Shown here piece after piece: positions 18,730 to 27,841 of a stretch of DNA of 64,000 nucleotides. The translations under genes and the position numbers were made by a program. Below the pieces are notes generated by a model. It did no database searches, had not been told where the DNA came from, and saw only the letters and a program-made list of their open reading frames with translations. This stretch comes from JADCRZ01 sp031399065. Lineage in GTDB: Bacteria > Bacteroidota > Bacteroidia > Chitinophagales > Chitinophagaceae. The stretch's first letter is position 1. Each line of letters begins with the position of its first letter. The DNA lies in contig JANNOM010000009.1 of assembly GCA_031399065.1 (NCBI GenBank), positions 8,987-72,986 on the forward strand, read 5' to 3'.

Positions 18730-21700
18730 ATGAGAAACGCTTATTTGAACAAGCCTTTAACGGTATGGGTTTTTACCCTTATTTTACTCTCGTTCACCCA
18801 GTCCCGTTCGTTTGCACAGGAAATAAATCTCACACTGGATGGTAAGGTAACCGATGCAAAGGATAAGTCGCCGCTTGGCGGTGCCACTGTCCACATTAAA
18901 GGTACGACCCATGAAGTGGTAACGGACGGTAAAGGAAAATTTTCATTCAGAACAGGGCAGCTGGTGCCTGTCGTGCTCACTATCAGTTTCGTGGGATATG
19001 AAACAAAGGAAGTAGAAGTAACCCAGGCGGGCTTTGTAGACGTGCAGCTTACAGAAACATCCTCACAGTTAAATGATGTGGTGATAGTAGGTTATGCCAC
19101 CCAGAGCCGTAAAAGTCTGGTAGGTTCCATCTTCAAAATAAAAACATCCGAAACCAAACAGATACCCGTTGCCAGTTTTGATGCGCAACTGCAGGGTAAA
19201 GCACCGGGCGTGCAAATAAACACCTATTCAGGTACACCAGGCGAAGGGGTTAAGGTACAGGTAAGGGGAACGGCTTCCATCAACGCCAGTAATGATCCCT
19301 TATACGTCATCGACGGCGTATTGATCAATAACAATTCACTGGCTACTATCGAACTGGGAGGTAAAAAAACATCTCCTCTGGCTGATATTAACCCGTCCGA
19401 CATTGAAAGCATGGAAGTGTTGAAAGATGCCAGTGCCATTGCCATCTACGGATCCAGGGGATCGAATGGTGTAATATTGGTAACCACTAAAAGAGGTTCC
19501 TATAATACCGCTAAAACGAAAGTAAGGCTGGATGTAACGGAGGGAAGACAGAAAGCCGACCCGGGCAGGATGTGGGAACTGACTACTGGTCCGGAACACG
19601 CTTCCATGGTAAATGAACAATGGATCAACTCTGGCAAGGATAACCCGGCACTTAACCAAACCATTGCCAACAGGCCTTTTCGCCCCGCAGGTGAAGTGGT
19701 CAACGGAGTGGCAGGCAGAGGCAACCCGGAAGACCAGCAGACATACGACCGGCTGAATCGTGTGTTCAGAACGGCGAAGCTAAGAAGTTACGACCTCAAT
19801 GTAGTGGGTGGCAGCAGCAAGGTACGTTATAACATAGGTGCCGGCTATACCAGCCAGGAGGGGATACTGAAGCCGGCGAAGTTCGAGCGATCCAGTGCTA
19901 AATTCAATTTCGATGCACGGCTTACGGACAAGATAACATTCAGTTCGAGTAACGGTGTATACCGTTCCTTTCGCCAGCAGGTTAGGGGCGGGGCGGGACA
20001 GCAGGCCGGTCATTTGCTGGCCGCACTCCACCATCCTACCTACCTGCCGCTCTATAATGCCGACGGCACGCCGGCCAGGGGATCTTTGTATGAAAATATA
20101 GATAATCTTACCAATACAGATATAACGAACATCTCTACCCGCAGCCTGCGGTATATTGGTAACCAGTATCTGGAGTTTGATATTTTACCCGGACTTAAAT
20201 TTAAAACATCTGTAGGTCTCGATTACAATAACTATAACGAGCGGGAATTCTTTAATGACCAGACCATTATCGGGGGAGCCCCTAACCCACCGGGTTATAA
20301 GAATGAAGTGATCACTAATTATACGGTTTTTCAAAACGAGCAGATACTGACCTACAACCGCGACATCGGCAAGCGTCAGGACATCACGATACTGCTGGGT
20401 AACAGTCTTCAATCCACTAAAGTAAACGTTGTGGCAGCCACCGGCCAGGGTTTTCCCAATAATTCTTTCCAGCAAATATCTGCGGCATCAGTAAGAACAT
20501 CCGGTCAATCGCAATCAGAGTCGACCATTGCTTCCTTTTTTGGACGGGTGAATTATAGTTACGATGAAAAATACTTCCTGGAAGCGTCTTTGAGAGCCGA
20601 TGGATCATCCAAATTCGGAACAAACAATAGCTGGGGATATTTCCCGGCTGTGGGTGCTTCCTGGAGAATCAAGCAGGAGCCTTTCCTTAAAAACGCGGAG
20701 AATATATCGGAGTTTAAATTCAGGGCCAGTGTTGGCCTGGCCGGCAACCAGAACGGCATCAATGATTACGCGGCCCGCGGCTTATGGACCGGTAATGTAC
20801 AATACCCCGATAGTTTGACCAGCGGACCGAAACCCGCTATAGCACCCTTTCAACTGGAGAACCCCGATTTGAAATGGGAAAAAACGACTACCTATAACGC
20901 GGGAGTGGATATAGGACTTTATGGCGACCGGCTTTTCATTAATCTTGATGCTTATTATAAGTATACTACAGATGCTTTACTATACCTGCCTATTCCCTCT
21001 GCCACCGGCTATAGCAGTACACTCGCCAATGCGGGGGAAGTGAGCAACAAAGGCATAGAGTTGAACATATCGACAGTTAATATCCGTAACAAAAATTTTG
21101 AATGGACATCCAATTTTAATTTTTCCCGGAATGTAAACCGTGCCGAAAAGCTGGTTAGTCCTATCACCTTCGAAGCAAGAGAATACCGCAGAACGGAAGT
21201 AGGCCAGCCTTTGGCAAGCTACTGGCTGTACAGGCAACTATACGTGGATCCGCAAACGGGAAACGCGGTTTTCGACGATGTGGACAAGGATGGTAAGTTA
21301 ACCCAGGCCGACCGCCAGATTTTCGGCAACCTGATCCCTGATTTCTTTGGAGGCCTTACGAATAACATTACTTACAAAGGCTTTGAACTGAACGTGCTGT
21401 TTACTTACCAGTACGGTAACTATGTATACAACTTTAACCGGTACATACTGGAAGGTGGCGGCACCAGGGATGCTTCCCGCTCTTTGCTTAAAAGCCAGTT
21501 GGACAGGTGGCAGAAGCCCGGCGACATCACTAATACGCCTCGCGTAACCAGCGTGGGTAATAACTATAATATAGAGCAGAACAGCCGATACCTGGAAGAT
21601 GGATCGTTTGTACGACTGAAAGCAGTGACCCTGGGATATAACATACCCTCCCGCATAACCGAAAAAGCAGGATTGTCGAAAGTGCGCATTTATGCGCTGG

Positions 21701-21843
21701 GTACCAACCTTTGGCTGCTTACCAAATACACCGGCGCCGATCCTGAATCTTCCGGAAGCGCGGGTCAGAACCTGGACGGACTAGACACGGCTACCCCGCC
21801 ACAACCGATAGGTATACAAGTGGGGGCCAGCATTTCATTTTAA
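18730..21843 (+). CDS. SusC/RagA-family TonB-dependent transporter (second locus)
   Basis: 1037 residues, full length. Signal peptide 1-30 (ending QSRSFAQ), a carboxypeptidase-regulatory-like domain about 33-110 (GKVTDAKDKSPLGGATVHI), the TonB-box/plug junction LNDVVIVGYATQ, then the plug with LKDASAIAIYGSRGSNG and a long beta-barrel ending in ASISF. It lacks an N-terminal STN domain, so no direct anti-sigma signalling is expected. SusD follows after 25 bp. No carbohydrate-active enzyme is linked to this pair; two membrane proteins follow instead, so the imported substrate need not be a glycan. Confidence 0.95.
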   Translation: MRNAYLNKPLTVWVFTLILLSFTQSRSFAQEINLTLDGKVTDAKDKSPLGGATVHIKGTTHEVVTDGKGKFSFRTGQLVPVVLTISFVGYETKEVEVTQAGFVDVQLTETSSQLNDVVIVGYATQSRKSLVGSIFKIKTSETKQIPVASFDAQLQGKAPGVQINTYSGTPGEGVKVQVRGTASINASNDPLYVIDGVLINNNSLATIELGGKKTSPLADINPSDIESMEVLKDASAIAIYGSRGSNGVILVTTKRGSYNTAKTKVRLDVTEGRQKADPGRMWELTTGPEHASMVNEQWINSGKDNPALNQTIANRPFRPAGEVVNGVAGRGNPEDQQTYDRLNRVFRTAKLRSYDLNVVGGSSKVRYNIGAGYTSQEGILKPAKFERSSAKFNFDARLTDKITFSSSNGVYRSFRQQVRGGAGQQAGHLLAALHHPTYLPLYNADGTPARGSLYENIDNLTNTDITNISTRSLRYIGNQYLEFDILPGLKFKTSVGLDYNNYNEREFFNDQTIIGGAPNPPGYKNEVITNYTVFQNEQILTYNRDIGKRQDITILLGNSLQSTKVNVVAATGQGFPNNSFQQISAASVRTSGQSQSESTIASFFGRVNYSYDEKYFLEASLRADGSSKFGTNNSWGYFPAVGASWRIKQEPFLKNAENISEFKFRASVGLAGNQNGINDYAARGLWTGNVQYPDSLTSGPKPAIAPFQLENPDLKWEKTTTYNAGVDIGLYGDRLFINLDAYYKYTTDALLYLPIPSATGYSSTLANAGEVSNKGIELNISTVNIRNKNFEWTSNFNFSRNVNRAEKLVSPITFEAREYRRTEVGQPLASYWLYRQLYVDPQTGNAVFDDVDKDGKLTQADRQIFGNLIPDFFGGLTNNITYKGFELNVLFTYQYGNYVYNFNRYILEGGGTRDASRSLLKSQLDRWQKPGDITNTPRVTSVGNNYNIEQNSRYLEDGSFVRLKAVTLGYNIPSRITEKAGLSKVRIYALGTNLWLLTKYTGADPESSGSAGQNLDGLDTATPPQPIGIQVGASISF

Positions 21844-21868
21844 CGATATCATCAAGCAATAAAAGATC

Positions 21869-23176
21869 ATGCAACAGCTAACAAAACTTTTACTTTTCAT
21901 ATCCCTGGTCGCGACTTCATCCTGCAAAAAATACCTGGAAGTAGAATCCTACGACAGGGTATCGGACGAAAACACCATATTCGACCGAGCATCTTCCGAA
22001 ACGGCGGTACGGGGTGCTTACCGTTCGCTGATCAGCTCCAATTACAGCAGCGGTTTTCAGAATACTATCCTGCAATCGGGCGGCGACGTACGTTCGCTCA
22101 ATAATGCACAGACGGATCTGAATGTGATTAATTACGACCTGCGTTCCGATATCGGGTTCCTGTCCACGTTCTGGGCTAACTTCTATAACACTATTAACCG
22201 GACGAATCATATAATAGAGAAAGTGCCCCTGGTTACCGATGCGCGGTTAACAACCGAACTTCGCAACCAGCTCCTGGGTGAAGCTTATTTTATCAGGGCA
22301 CTGTCCTATTTCGACCTGGCGAGGGTATTCGGCAATGTGCAGATATTCCTTACACCTACTAAACAGGTGTCTGACAAGCTGGGCGTTAAACAAAGTACCC
22401 AGAGCGAGGTATATGCCCAGGTGCTCGAAGACCTTAACCGGGCAGAAGCATTATTACCCGCCACCATTGTACGGAACAGGGCGCGTAAATCGACAGTATA
22501 TGCGCTCAGATCCCGGTTACGCCTTTACCAGGGTAAATACGAAGAAGCGGAAGCAGATGCTTCCCTCGTCATAAATAACAGCGGCTATAGACTAATAAAA
22601 CCGTTCAACCTTGCAGGGGGCACTGCCGAATCCATACTGGAAGGTTCTTTTAGTGTGGATGCGACCAATGGTGGTTTTGCACTATGGAATACTACTAACC
22701 GGGCACTGGAACCCAAGGCTACCCTGCACACATTATTGAATGACGTCAACATAGGAGGAGGCAGGAAGATACTTTCGGTTGTCAATGCCAGGGGCCAGTT
22801 CATCGGTGGCATTTATCCAGCTAATACCTCCCCAAGCTATATCATCCGAACGGCGGAAGTTTACCTTATAAGAGCTGAGGCAAGAGCCCGGAAGGAATTG
22901 GCGGATCTGAACGGTTCCATCAGCGATCTGAATGAAGTAAGGATACGGTCAGCCATACCCGTTACTACTGCAACTACACGTGCGGATATACTGCTGGCAA
23001 TAGAAAATGAGCGAAGGGTTGAATTTGCACTGGAGCCAGACAGGTGGTTCGATCTGGTAAGAACAGGCCGGGCAAAAGATGTGTTGAATATCCAGAATCC
23101 CAATAAATACATTTTCCCTATTCCTGCAGGAGAAATCATTGCTGACCCCTCCCTGCAGCAAAACAAGGATTATTAA
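21869..23176 (+). CDS. SusD/RagB-family lipoprotein (second locus)
   Basis: 435 residues, at the short end for SusD. Lipobox TSSC with lipidated Cys at 19. N-terminal SusD features include AYRSLISSNYSSG and EAYFIRALSYFDLARVFG; the C-terminal hallmarks are NERRVEFALEPDRWFDLVR and YIFPIPAGEIIADPSL followed by QQNKDY. It should cap the SusC encoded 25 bp upstream. The compact size suggests a small ligand or reduced surface loops; this is inference. The following membrane-protein gene begins 29 bp after the stop, consistent with co-transcription. Confidence 0.95.
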   Translation: MQQLTKLLLFISLVATSSCKKYLEVESYDRVSDENTIFDRASSETAVRGAYRSLISSNYSSGFQNTILQSGGDVRSLNNAQTDLNVINYDLRSDIGFLSTFWANFYNTINRTNHIIEKVPLVTDARLTTELRNQLLGEAYFIRALSYFDLARVFGNVQIFLTPTKQVSDKLGVKQSTQSEVYAQVLEDLNRAEALLPATIVRNRARKSTVYALRSRLRLYQGKYEEAEADASLVINNSGYRLIKPFNLAGGTAESILEGSFSVDATNGGFALWNTTNRALEPKATLHTLLNDVNIGGGRKILSVVNARGQFIGGIYPANTSPSYIIRTAEVYLIRAEARARKELADLNGSISDLNEVRIRSAIPVTTATTRADILLAIENERRVEFALEPDRWFDLVRTGRAKDVLNIQNPNKYIFPIPAGEIIADPSLQQNKDY

Positions 23177-23205
23177 TAACATCAGCTAAACAAACCACGG
23201 GCGTT

Positions 23206-24633
23206 ATGAGTGATGCGTTCAATCTTAAAGCACCTTCCCGCACAGGGAGCAATCGGCAATCGTTACAGGGCTGGTTAAGCAGCATTGCCGCACCAGGACA
23301 GGTATTTAAAGAATGGAAAGGCTGGGAGATATCGCTGTTCCGTTTCTTCTTCCTGTTTTTTCTTCTTCTCATTTTACCCATCGACTGGAAATTTTACCGC
23401 CAGCTTTTTTCTATCAACTGGGTACACCTGCATTTTCATGACCTGTTCGATCTTGCCAAATACCAGGTACAGTTTATCCCCGCGGGCAGGCTTCCGCAAT
23501 GGGGCATTGGTGCATTTGCCAACTGGGGTATTGCTATACTTATAGCCCTAACCGGTGCATTAATATGGGGCAGATTCGATAAGGACCGGAAAGAATATAC
23601 TGTACTTTATTACTGGCTGAGAGTGATCATACGTTACAGGCTGGCAGTGACACTGATCGCTTACGGGTTCATTAAACTCTTTCCATTGCAGATGCCCTAT
23701 CCTTCTCTCAGCAACCTGCTTACCAACTACGGCGATTATTTTGCCTGGAAGATATATTTTCAAACAGTAGGCATAGCACCCAAATACGAATCCTTCCTTG
23801 GCTTCGTGGAAATACTTTCGGGCTTTTTATTGTTTAACAGGAAAACGGTCACTTTCGGGGTTGGACTTATCTTCGGTTTCATAGGAAATGTAGCGGTGGT
23901 GAATGGGTTTTACGATATTGGCGAACTGACGACCAGCTCTTTTATCGTGCTGCTGGCCTCTTTTCTTTTTATTTATGATATCCCCCGGCTGTACACAATG
24001 CTCATTAAAGAAGCCCCTGCCTATGCCAACCGGCTGATACCTGTTTTTTCCAATGAACGCATGCGGAAAACACGTTACTTTCTAAGGGGTGCTTTCCTTT
24101 TCTTCGTTCTCCTGTTTGCGTATAAAACATTTGATAATTTTATAAATGATCCGTACAAAATACCCCGTACCCCGGGGTTGAGTAATGCGTTTGGATATTA
24201 TAACGTAAAACAGTTTATACTAAATAAAGATACCATTGCTTATTCCAAAACAGACCCCGACAGGTGGCAGGATGTAGTCTTCGAAAAGTGGTCGACCCTT
24301 ACCATTAAGGTGAACCGGCCGGTAAAAATAGACTTCTCGAGTGCTGAAGTGGCGGCTGAAAAAGACATTGACCGCAATTACGAACTGGCAGGCTTTGCAG
24401 GAAGGCATTATTTTTATTACGAGGCAGATACTGTTAAGCATACCCTTGCCCTGCAAAACAAAAACATAAACCACCGCAACGAAAAGCTGTTCCTGACCTA
24501 TAGCCGTCCCAATGATTCTACGCTCGCTTTGTCGGGTATCAATGAAAACAACGATTCCATACAGGTAGTGCTGAGCAGGATCAACAAAAAGTACTTAATG
24601 CAGGAAGGCAGGCGCAGGCCGGTTAAAATATAA
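23206..24633 (+). CDS. Multi-pass membrane protein with C-terminal extracytoplasmic domain, DoxX/HTTM-like (copy 1)
   Basis: 475 residues, no cleavable signal peptide. The first 300 residues hold about seven hydrophobic segments; the portion YRLAVTLIAYGFIKLFPLQM followed by FLGFVEILSGFLLFNRKT resembles DoxX-type membrane cores. A final membrane span near 285-300 leads to a soluble domain of about 170 residues with the pattern RWQDVVFEKWSTLTIKVNRP, AGRHYFYYEAD, LQNKN, INENNDSIQVVL and a basic end. The next gene is a paralog along its whole length. The function is not established. The position directly behind SusC/SusD suggests a part in handling or using the imported substrate at the inner membrane. 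Confidence 0.8.
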   Translation: MSDAFNLKAPSRTGSNRQSLQGWLSSIAAPGQVFKEWKGWEISLFRFFFLFFLLLILPIDWKFYRQLFSINWVHLHFHDLFDLAKYQVQFIPAGRLPQWGIGAFANWGIAILIALTGALIWGRFDKDRKEYTVLYYWLRVIIRYRLAVTLIAYGFIKLFPLQMPYPSLSNLLTNYGDYFAWKIYFQTVGIAPKYESFLGFVEILSGFLLFNRKTVTFGVGLIFGFIGNVAVVNGFYDIGELTTSSFIVLLASFLFIYDIPRLYTMLIKEAPAYANRLIPVFSNERMRKTRYFLRGAFLFFVLLFAYKTFDNFINDPYKIPRTPGLSNAFGYYNVKQFILNKDTIAYSKTDPDRWQDVVFEKWSTLTIKVNRPVKIDFSSAEVAAEKDIDRNYELAGFAGRHYFYYEADTVKHTLALQNKNINHRNEKLFLTYSRPNDSTLALSGINENNDSIQVVLSRINKKYLMQEGRRRPVKI

Positions 24634-24663
24634 TACGATACTATCATCCTAAAAAATAAGACT

Positions 24664-26187
24664 ATGGCAACAACAGGTATACATCCCACACCTCCCGCCA
24701 GGGAATATTCCAATAACCAGGATGGAAAGGATAAAACAAAAGCTGCCTTAAAAAACAGGGAGTGGACGTACTACCAGAAGCTGGCCTTCAGGATTGCTTT
24801 CCTGTATATGGTATTCCTGTGCATACCCACTTATCCCAGTTTTTATAAGCACCTGTTTGGGCTGGAGTTCTCCAAGATAACCTATCACGACTTCCAGTCC
24901 ATCGTAGCGTTCTGGCCCCCCCAGATCGTGCTGATCGAATCGGAAGAGGGAGTATTCGGTATTCTTAACTACATTAACCTGATCCTGCTGCTGGTGATAT
25001 CGGTAGCGGGAGGTATTATATGGTCCCTGCTGGATAAAAAAACCAAAGCATACGATAAGCTTTATTACTGGGTGCGTGTGCTGGTACGTTACCGGCTGGC
25101 GTACGGCATGATCGGGTGGGGGCTGAAAAAAGCGTTCCCGATGCAAATGGTATATCCTACCGTAGGTATGCTCAATACCCCGTTTATCGACTTCGCGGAA
25201 AAAAAGTTATACTGGTCGCATGTAGGTGTTTCTTTCGGATACACGGTTTTCCTGGGCTTTGCTGAAATTATACCTGGAATACTGCTGCTTAACCGGAAAA
25301 CCTCCGTATTGGGCGCGGCACTGGCCGCCGTAGTTACTTTTAATATCTGTATCGCCAACCATGCCTATGATGCCGGCGTTGCGGTGCCCGCAGCCTACTT
25401 CGCTATACTGGGTGTTTTTGTTGCCTGGTACGATTTACCCAAAATATGGAAACTGGTGGTTAATGAAAAAGACGTTTTACAACCATACCGGTACAATCCC
25501 GTGTTTCCTGAAAAATGGCAACATAATTTGGTAAAAGGTATCAAGTACTTCTTTAATTTTATTTTTGTGCCCCTGGCAGCAGCAGCATGGGCGTATGGAT
25601 TTTTTAACGGTAATAACTATAATATTCCCAGTTCGCCCGGACTGGCTGATACCAAAGGATACTATAACGTCACCGAATTCAGACTTAATAACCAGGTGAT
25701 ACCTTATTCGCCCGATGATTCCATCCGATGGCAGGATGCCCTGTTCGAAGACTGGTCGTCGCTCAGTTATAAAACCAACCGGCCGGCGATTGCCGATCGT
25801 ATGATCGGCTATTCGCCGCTGCGGGTGAAGAACAATAAGAACAATACCAGGCTGAATCAGGTGAACACACAGGATTCCGACAGACTGGCCAAAGGAAAAA
25901 GGAACCGTGACCTAGGAGTTACCCGTTGGGAAGTAGGAGGGATGGCGGGTGAAAGGCGTTATTTTTTCTACACCGCCGATCCGGCGAAGCAACTGCTCTT
26001 TCTGCAAAATAAGAACCGCAATCATGCAGAAGAAACCCAGGTATTGCATTACAACAGGGTGAGTGCGGACAGGATCATCCTGAATGGTGTGAATGAATAC
26101 AATGATTCCATTTACGTGGTACTGGACAGGTCGAATAAAAAGTATCCACTGGTAGAAGGCAGGCAAACATCCATAACGGCTTTTTGA
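24664..26187 (+). CDS. Multi-pass membrane protein with C-terminal extracytoplasmic domain, DoxX/HTTM-like (copy 2)
   Basis: 507 residues, 30 bp after its paralog. The shared architecture is evident from LYYWVRVLVRYRLAYGMIGW, FLGFAEIIPGILLLNRKT, SSPGLADTKGYYNVTEF, RWQDALFEDWSSLSYKTNRP, RRYFFYTAD, LQNKNRNH and GVNEYNDSIYVVLDR. It differs by a longer basic insertion near 380-410 (VKNNKNNTRLNQ) before the conserved C-terminal domain. The tandem copies may form a heteromer or serve two related substrates; both are inference. I do not recognise a characterised homolog. A gap of 198 bp follows in which I saw no gene. Confidence 0.8.
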   Translation: MATTGIHPTPPAREYSNNQDGKDKTKAALKNREWTYYQKLAFRIAFLYMVFLCIPTYPSFYKHLFGLEFSKITYHDFQSIVAFWPPQIVLIESEEGVFGILNYINLILLLVISVAGGIIWSLLDKKTKAYDKLYYWVRVLVRYRLAYGMIGWGLKKAFPMQMVYPTVGMLNTPFIDFAEKKLYWSHVGVSFGYTVFLGFAEIIPGILLLNRKTSVLGAALAAVVTFNICIANHAYDAGVAVPAAYFAILGVFVAWYDLPKIWKLVVNEKDVLQPYRYNPVFPEKWQHNLVKGIKYFFNFIFVPLAAAAWAYGFFNGNNYNIPSSPGLADTKGYYNVTEFRLNNQVIPYSPDDSIRWQDALFEDWSSLSYKTNRPAIADRMIGYSPLRVKNNKNNTRLNQVNTQDSDRLAKGKRNRDLGVTRWEVGGMAGERRYFFYTADPAKQLLFLQNKNRNHAEETQVLHYNRVSADRIILNGVNEYNDSIYVVLDRSNKKYPLVEGRQTSITAF

Positions 26188-26385
26188 CCGGTAATGATAG
26201 TGTTACGCGAAAACAACCCTTATTGCAGTTCGCGCCTTGTTGAATAAGCATAGGGAAGCACTTCGCAGTAAAAATTTTGTATTTCCATATATCCGCATCG
26301 GACCGGTACTGAATAATTTAGTACATTGAATAGCAGAAACGTTTAACGAAGAAGAACAGGCAGGCAAGGAGAAACCAGACTTTAT

Positions 26386-27837
26386 ATGAGCAGAAAAGAT
26401 TTTGATGCCGTAGTGGTTGGTTCGGGCCCTAACGGGCTGGCGGCGGCGATTGCATTACAACAGAAGGGTCTTTCCGTTATTATTATCGAAGGCAGCACTG
26501 TAACGGGTGGCGGTCTGCGCACCAAAGAATTGACGCTTCCCGGTTTCCATCACGATGTATGCTCCGCCGTGCATCCTATGGCGCTGGCTTCTCCTTTCTT
26601 CTCCTCGCTGCCTTTGGAGCAGTTCGGGTTACAATATATCCATCCGCCGGTAGCGGCGGCACATCCCTTCGATGGTGGAGAAGCGGCACTCCTTAAAGGC
26701 TCCGTGGAAGATACGGCGGCTCTCCTGGGTGCAGACAGGCAGGCTTATATAGACCTGATGGCACCCATTGTTAAAGACTGGCCATTGATCCGGAACGATA
26801 TGCTGGCTCCCTTGCATTTCCCCGAACATCCGATCGCTTTCGCAAAATTCGGATTAAAAGCACTGCCTTCCGCCATGTTCCAGGCGCGCCGCTTTCGTAC
26901 TAAGCAGGCACGTGGCCTCTGGGCCGGCGTAGCCGCTCACTCTGTACAGCCACTTACTAATTTAACTACATCGGCTGTTACACTGGTACTAATGGCCGCT
27001 GCGCATCGCCATGGCTGGCCAATTCCCAAAGGAGGCAGCCATTATATTGCGGATGCGCTGACAGCCTATTTTATTTCGCTGGGCGGAAAGATACAGACGG
27101 GCACTTATATTACATCGCTGGAGCAACTACCCTCTTCTGATGCGGTGCTGTTCGATATAACGCCCAGGCAGTTATTGCAGATAGCCGGGCACCGCTTTAG
27201 TTCCATTTATAAATGGCAGTTGAACCGGTACCGCTATGGCCCGGGAGTTTATAAAATGGATTTCGCTTTAGACGGGCCCGTTCCCTTCGCGGCCCCCGGG
27301 TGCCGCGAAGCAGGTACCGTTCATATCGGCAACACGCTGGAGGAAATTGCCGCCAGCGAAAAAGCCGCCTGGCAGGGTCAGCACTCCGAGAACCCATATG
27401 TACTGCTGGCACAGCAAAGTATCTTCGACGCTTCCAGGGCACCGGAGGGTAATCATACCGTATGGGCTTATTGCCATGTACCCAATGGATCTACGAAAGA
27501 TATGTCGCCCATTATTGAACGACAGATTGAACGGTTCGCGCCCGGGTTCCGGGAACGCATACTGGCAAAGCATACGATGAATACGGCTGAAATAGAGCAG
27601 TATAATCCCAATTATATCGGTGGTGATATTGGTGGGGGAGCGATCGATATCAGCCAGTTGTTTACCCGGCCGGCTTTACGCTGGTCGCCTTACCGCAGTT
27701 CGGCGAAAGGACTATATATTTGCTCGTCCTCCACGCCGCCGGGAGGGGGGGTACATGGCATGTGCGGTTATCATGCGGCGCAACGCGCATTAAAAGATGT
27801 ATTCAGCGATAAAATAACTATTCACGAAAAACAATAA
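26386..27837 (+). CDS. CrtI-like FAD-dependent oxidoreductase (phytoene dehydrogenase/PYROXD2 type)
   Basis: 483 residues. The N-terminus is a classic FAD-binding Rossmann motif, VVVGSGPNGLAAAIAL (GxGxxG), then the basic-and-glycine motif TGGGLRTKELTLPGFHHDVC found in carotenoid desaturase-like proteins of COG1233. The C-terminus has the second FAD contact, YICSSSTPPGGGVHGMCGYHAA. No carotenoid genes are nearby, so a desaturase role is not supported; the closer resemblance is to the generic NAD(P)/FAD oxidoreductase branch. The next gene starts 4 bp after the stop, suggesting coupled translation. Confidence 0.88.
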   Translation: MSRKDFDAVVVGSGPNGLAAAIALQQKGLSVIIIEGSTVTGGGLRTKELTLPGFHHDVCSAVHPMALASPFFSSLPLEQFGLQYIHPPVAAAHPFDGGEAALLKGSVEDTAALLGADRQAYIDLMAPIVKDWPLIRNDMLAPLHFPEHPIAFAKFGLKALPSAMFQARRFRTKQARGLWAGVAAHSVQPLTNLTTSAVTLVLMAAAHRHGWPIPKGGSHYIADALTAYFISLGGKIQTGTYITSLEQLPSSDAVLFDITPRQLLQIAGHRFSSIYKWQLNRYRYGPGVYKMDFALDGPVPFAAPGCREAGTVHIGNTLEEIAASEKAAWQGQHSENPYVLLAQQSIFDASRAPEGNHTVWAYCHVPNGSTKDMSPIIERQIERFAPGFRERILAKHTMNTAEIEQYNPNYIGGDIGGGAIDISQLFTRPALRWSPYRSSAKGLYICSSSTPPGGGVHGMCGYHAAQRALKDVFSDKITIHEKQ

Positions 27838-27841
27838 TTAA

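Noticed and set aside
26386..27837. Carotenoid biosynthesis locus
   Set aside because: Only the CrtI-like fold is present; no phytoene synthase, cyclase or hydroxylase lies nearby.
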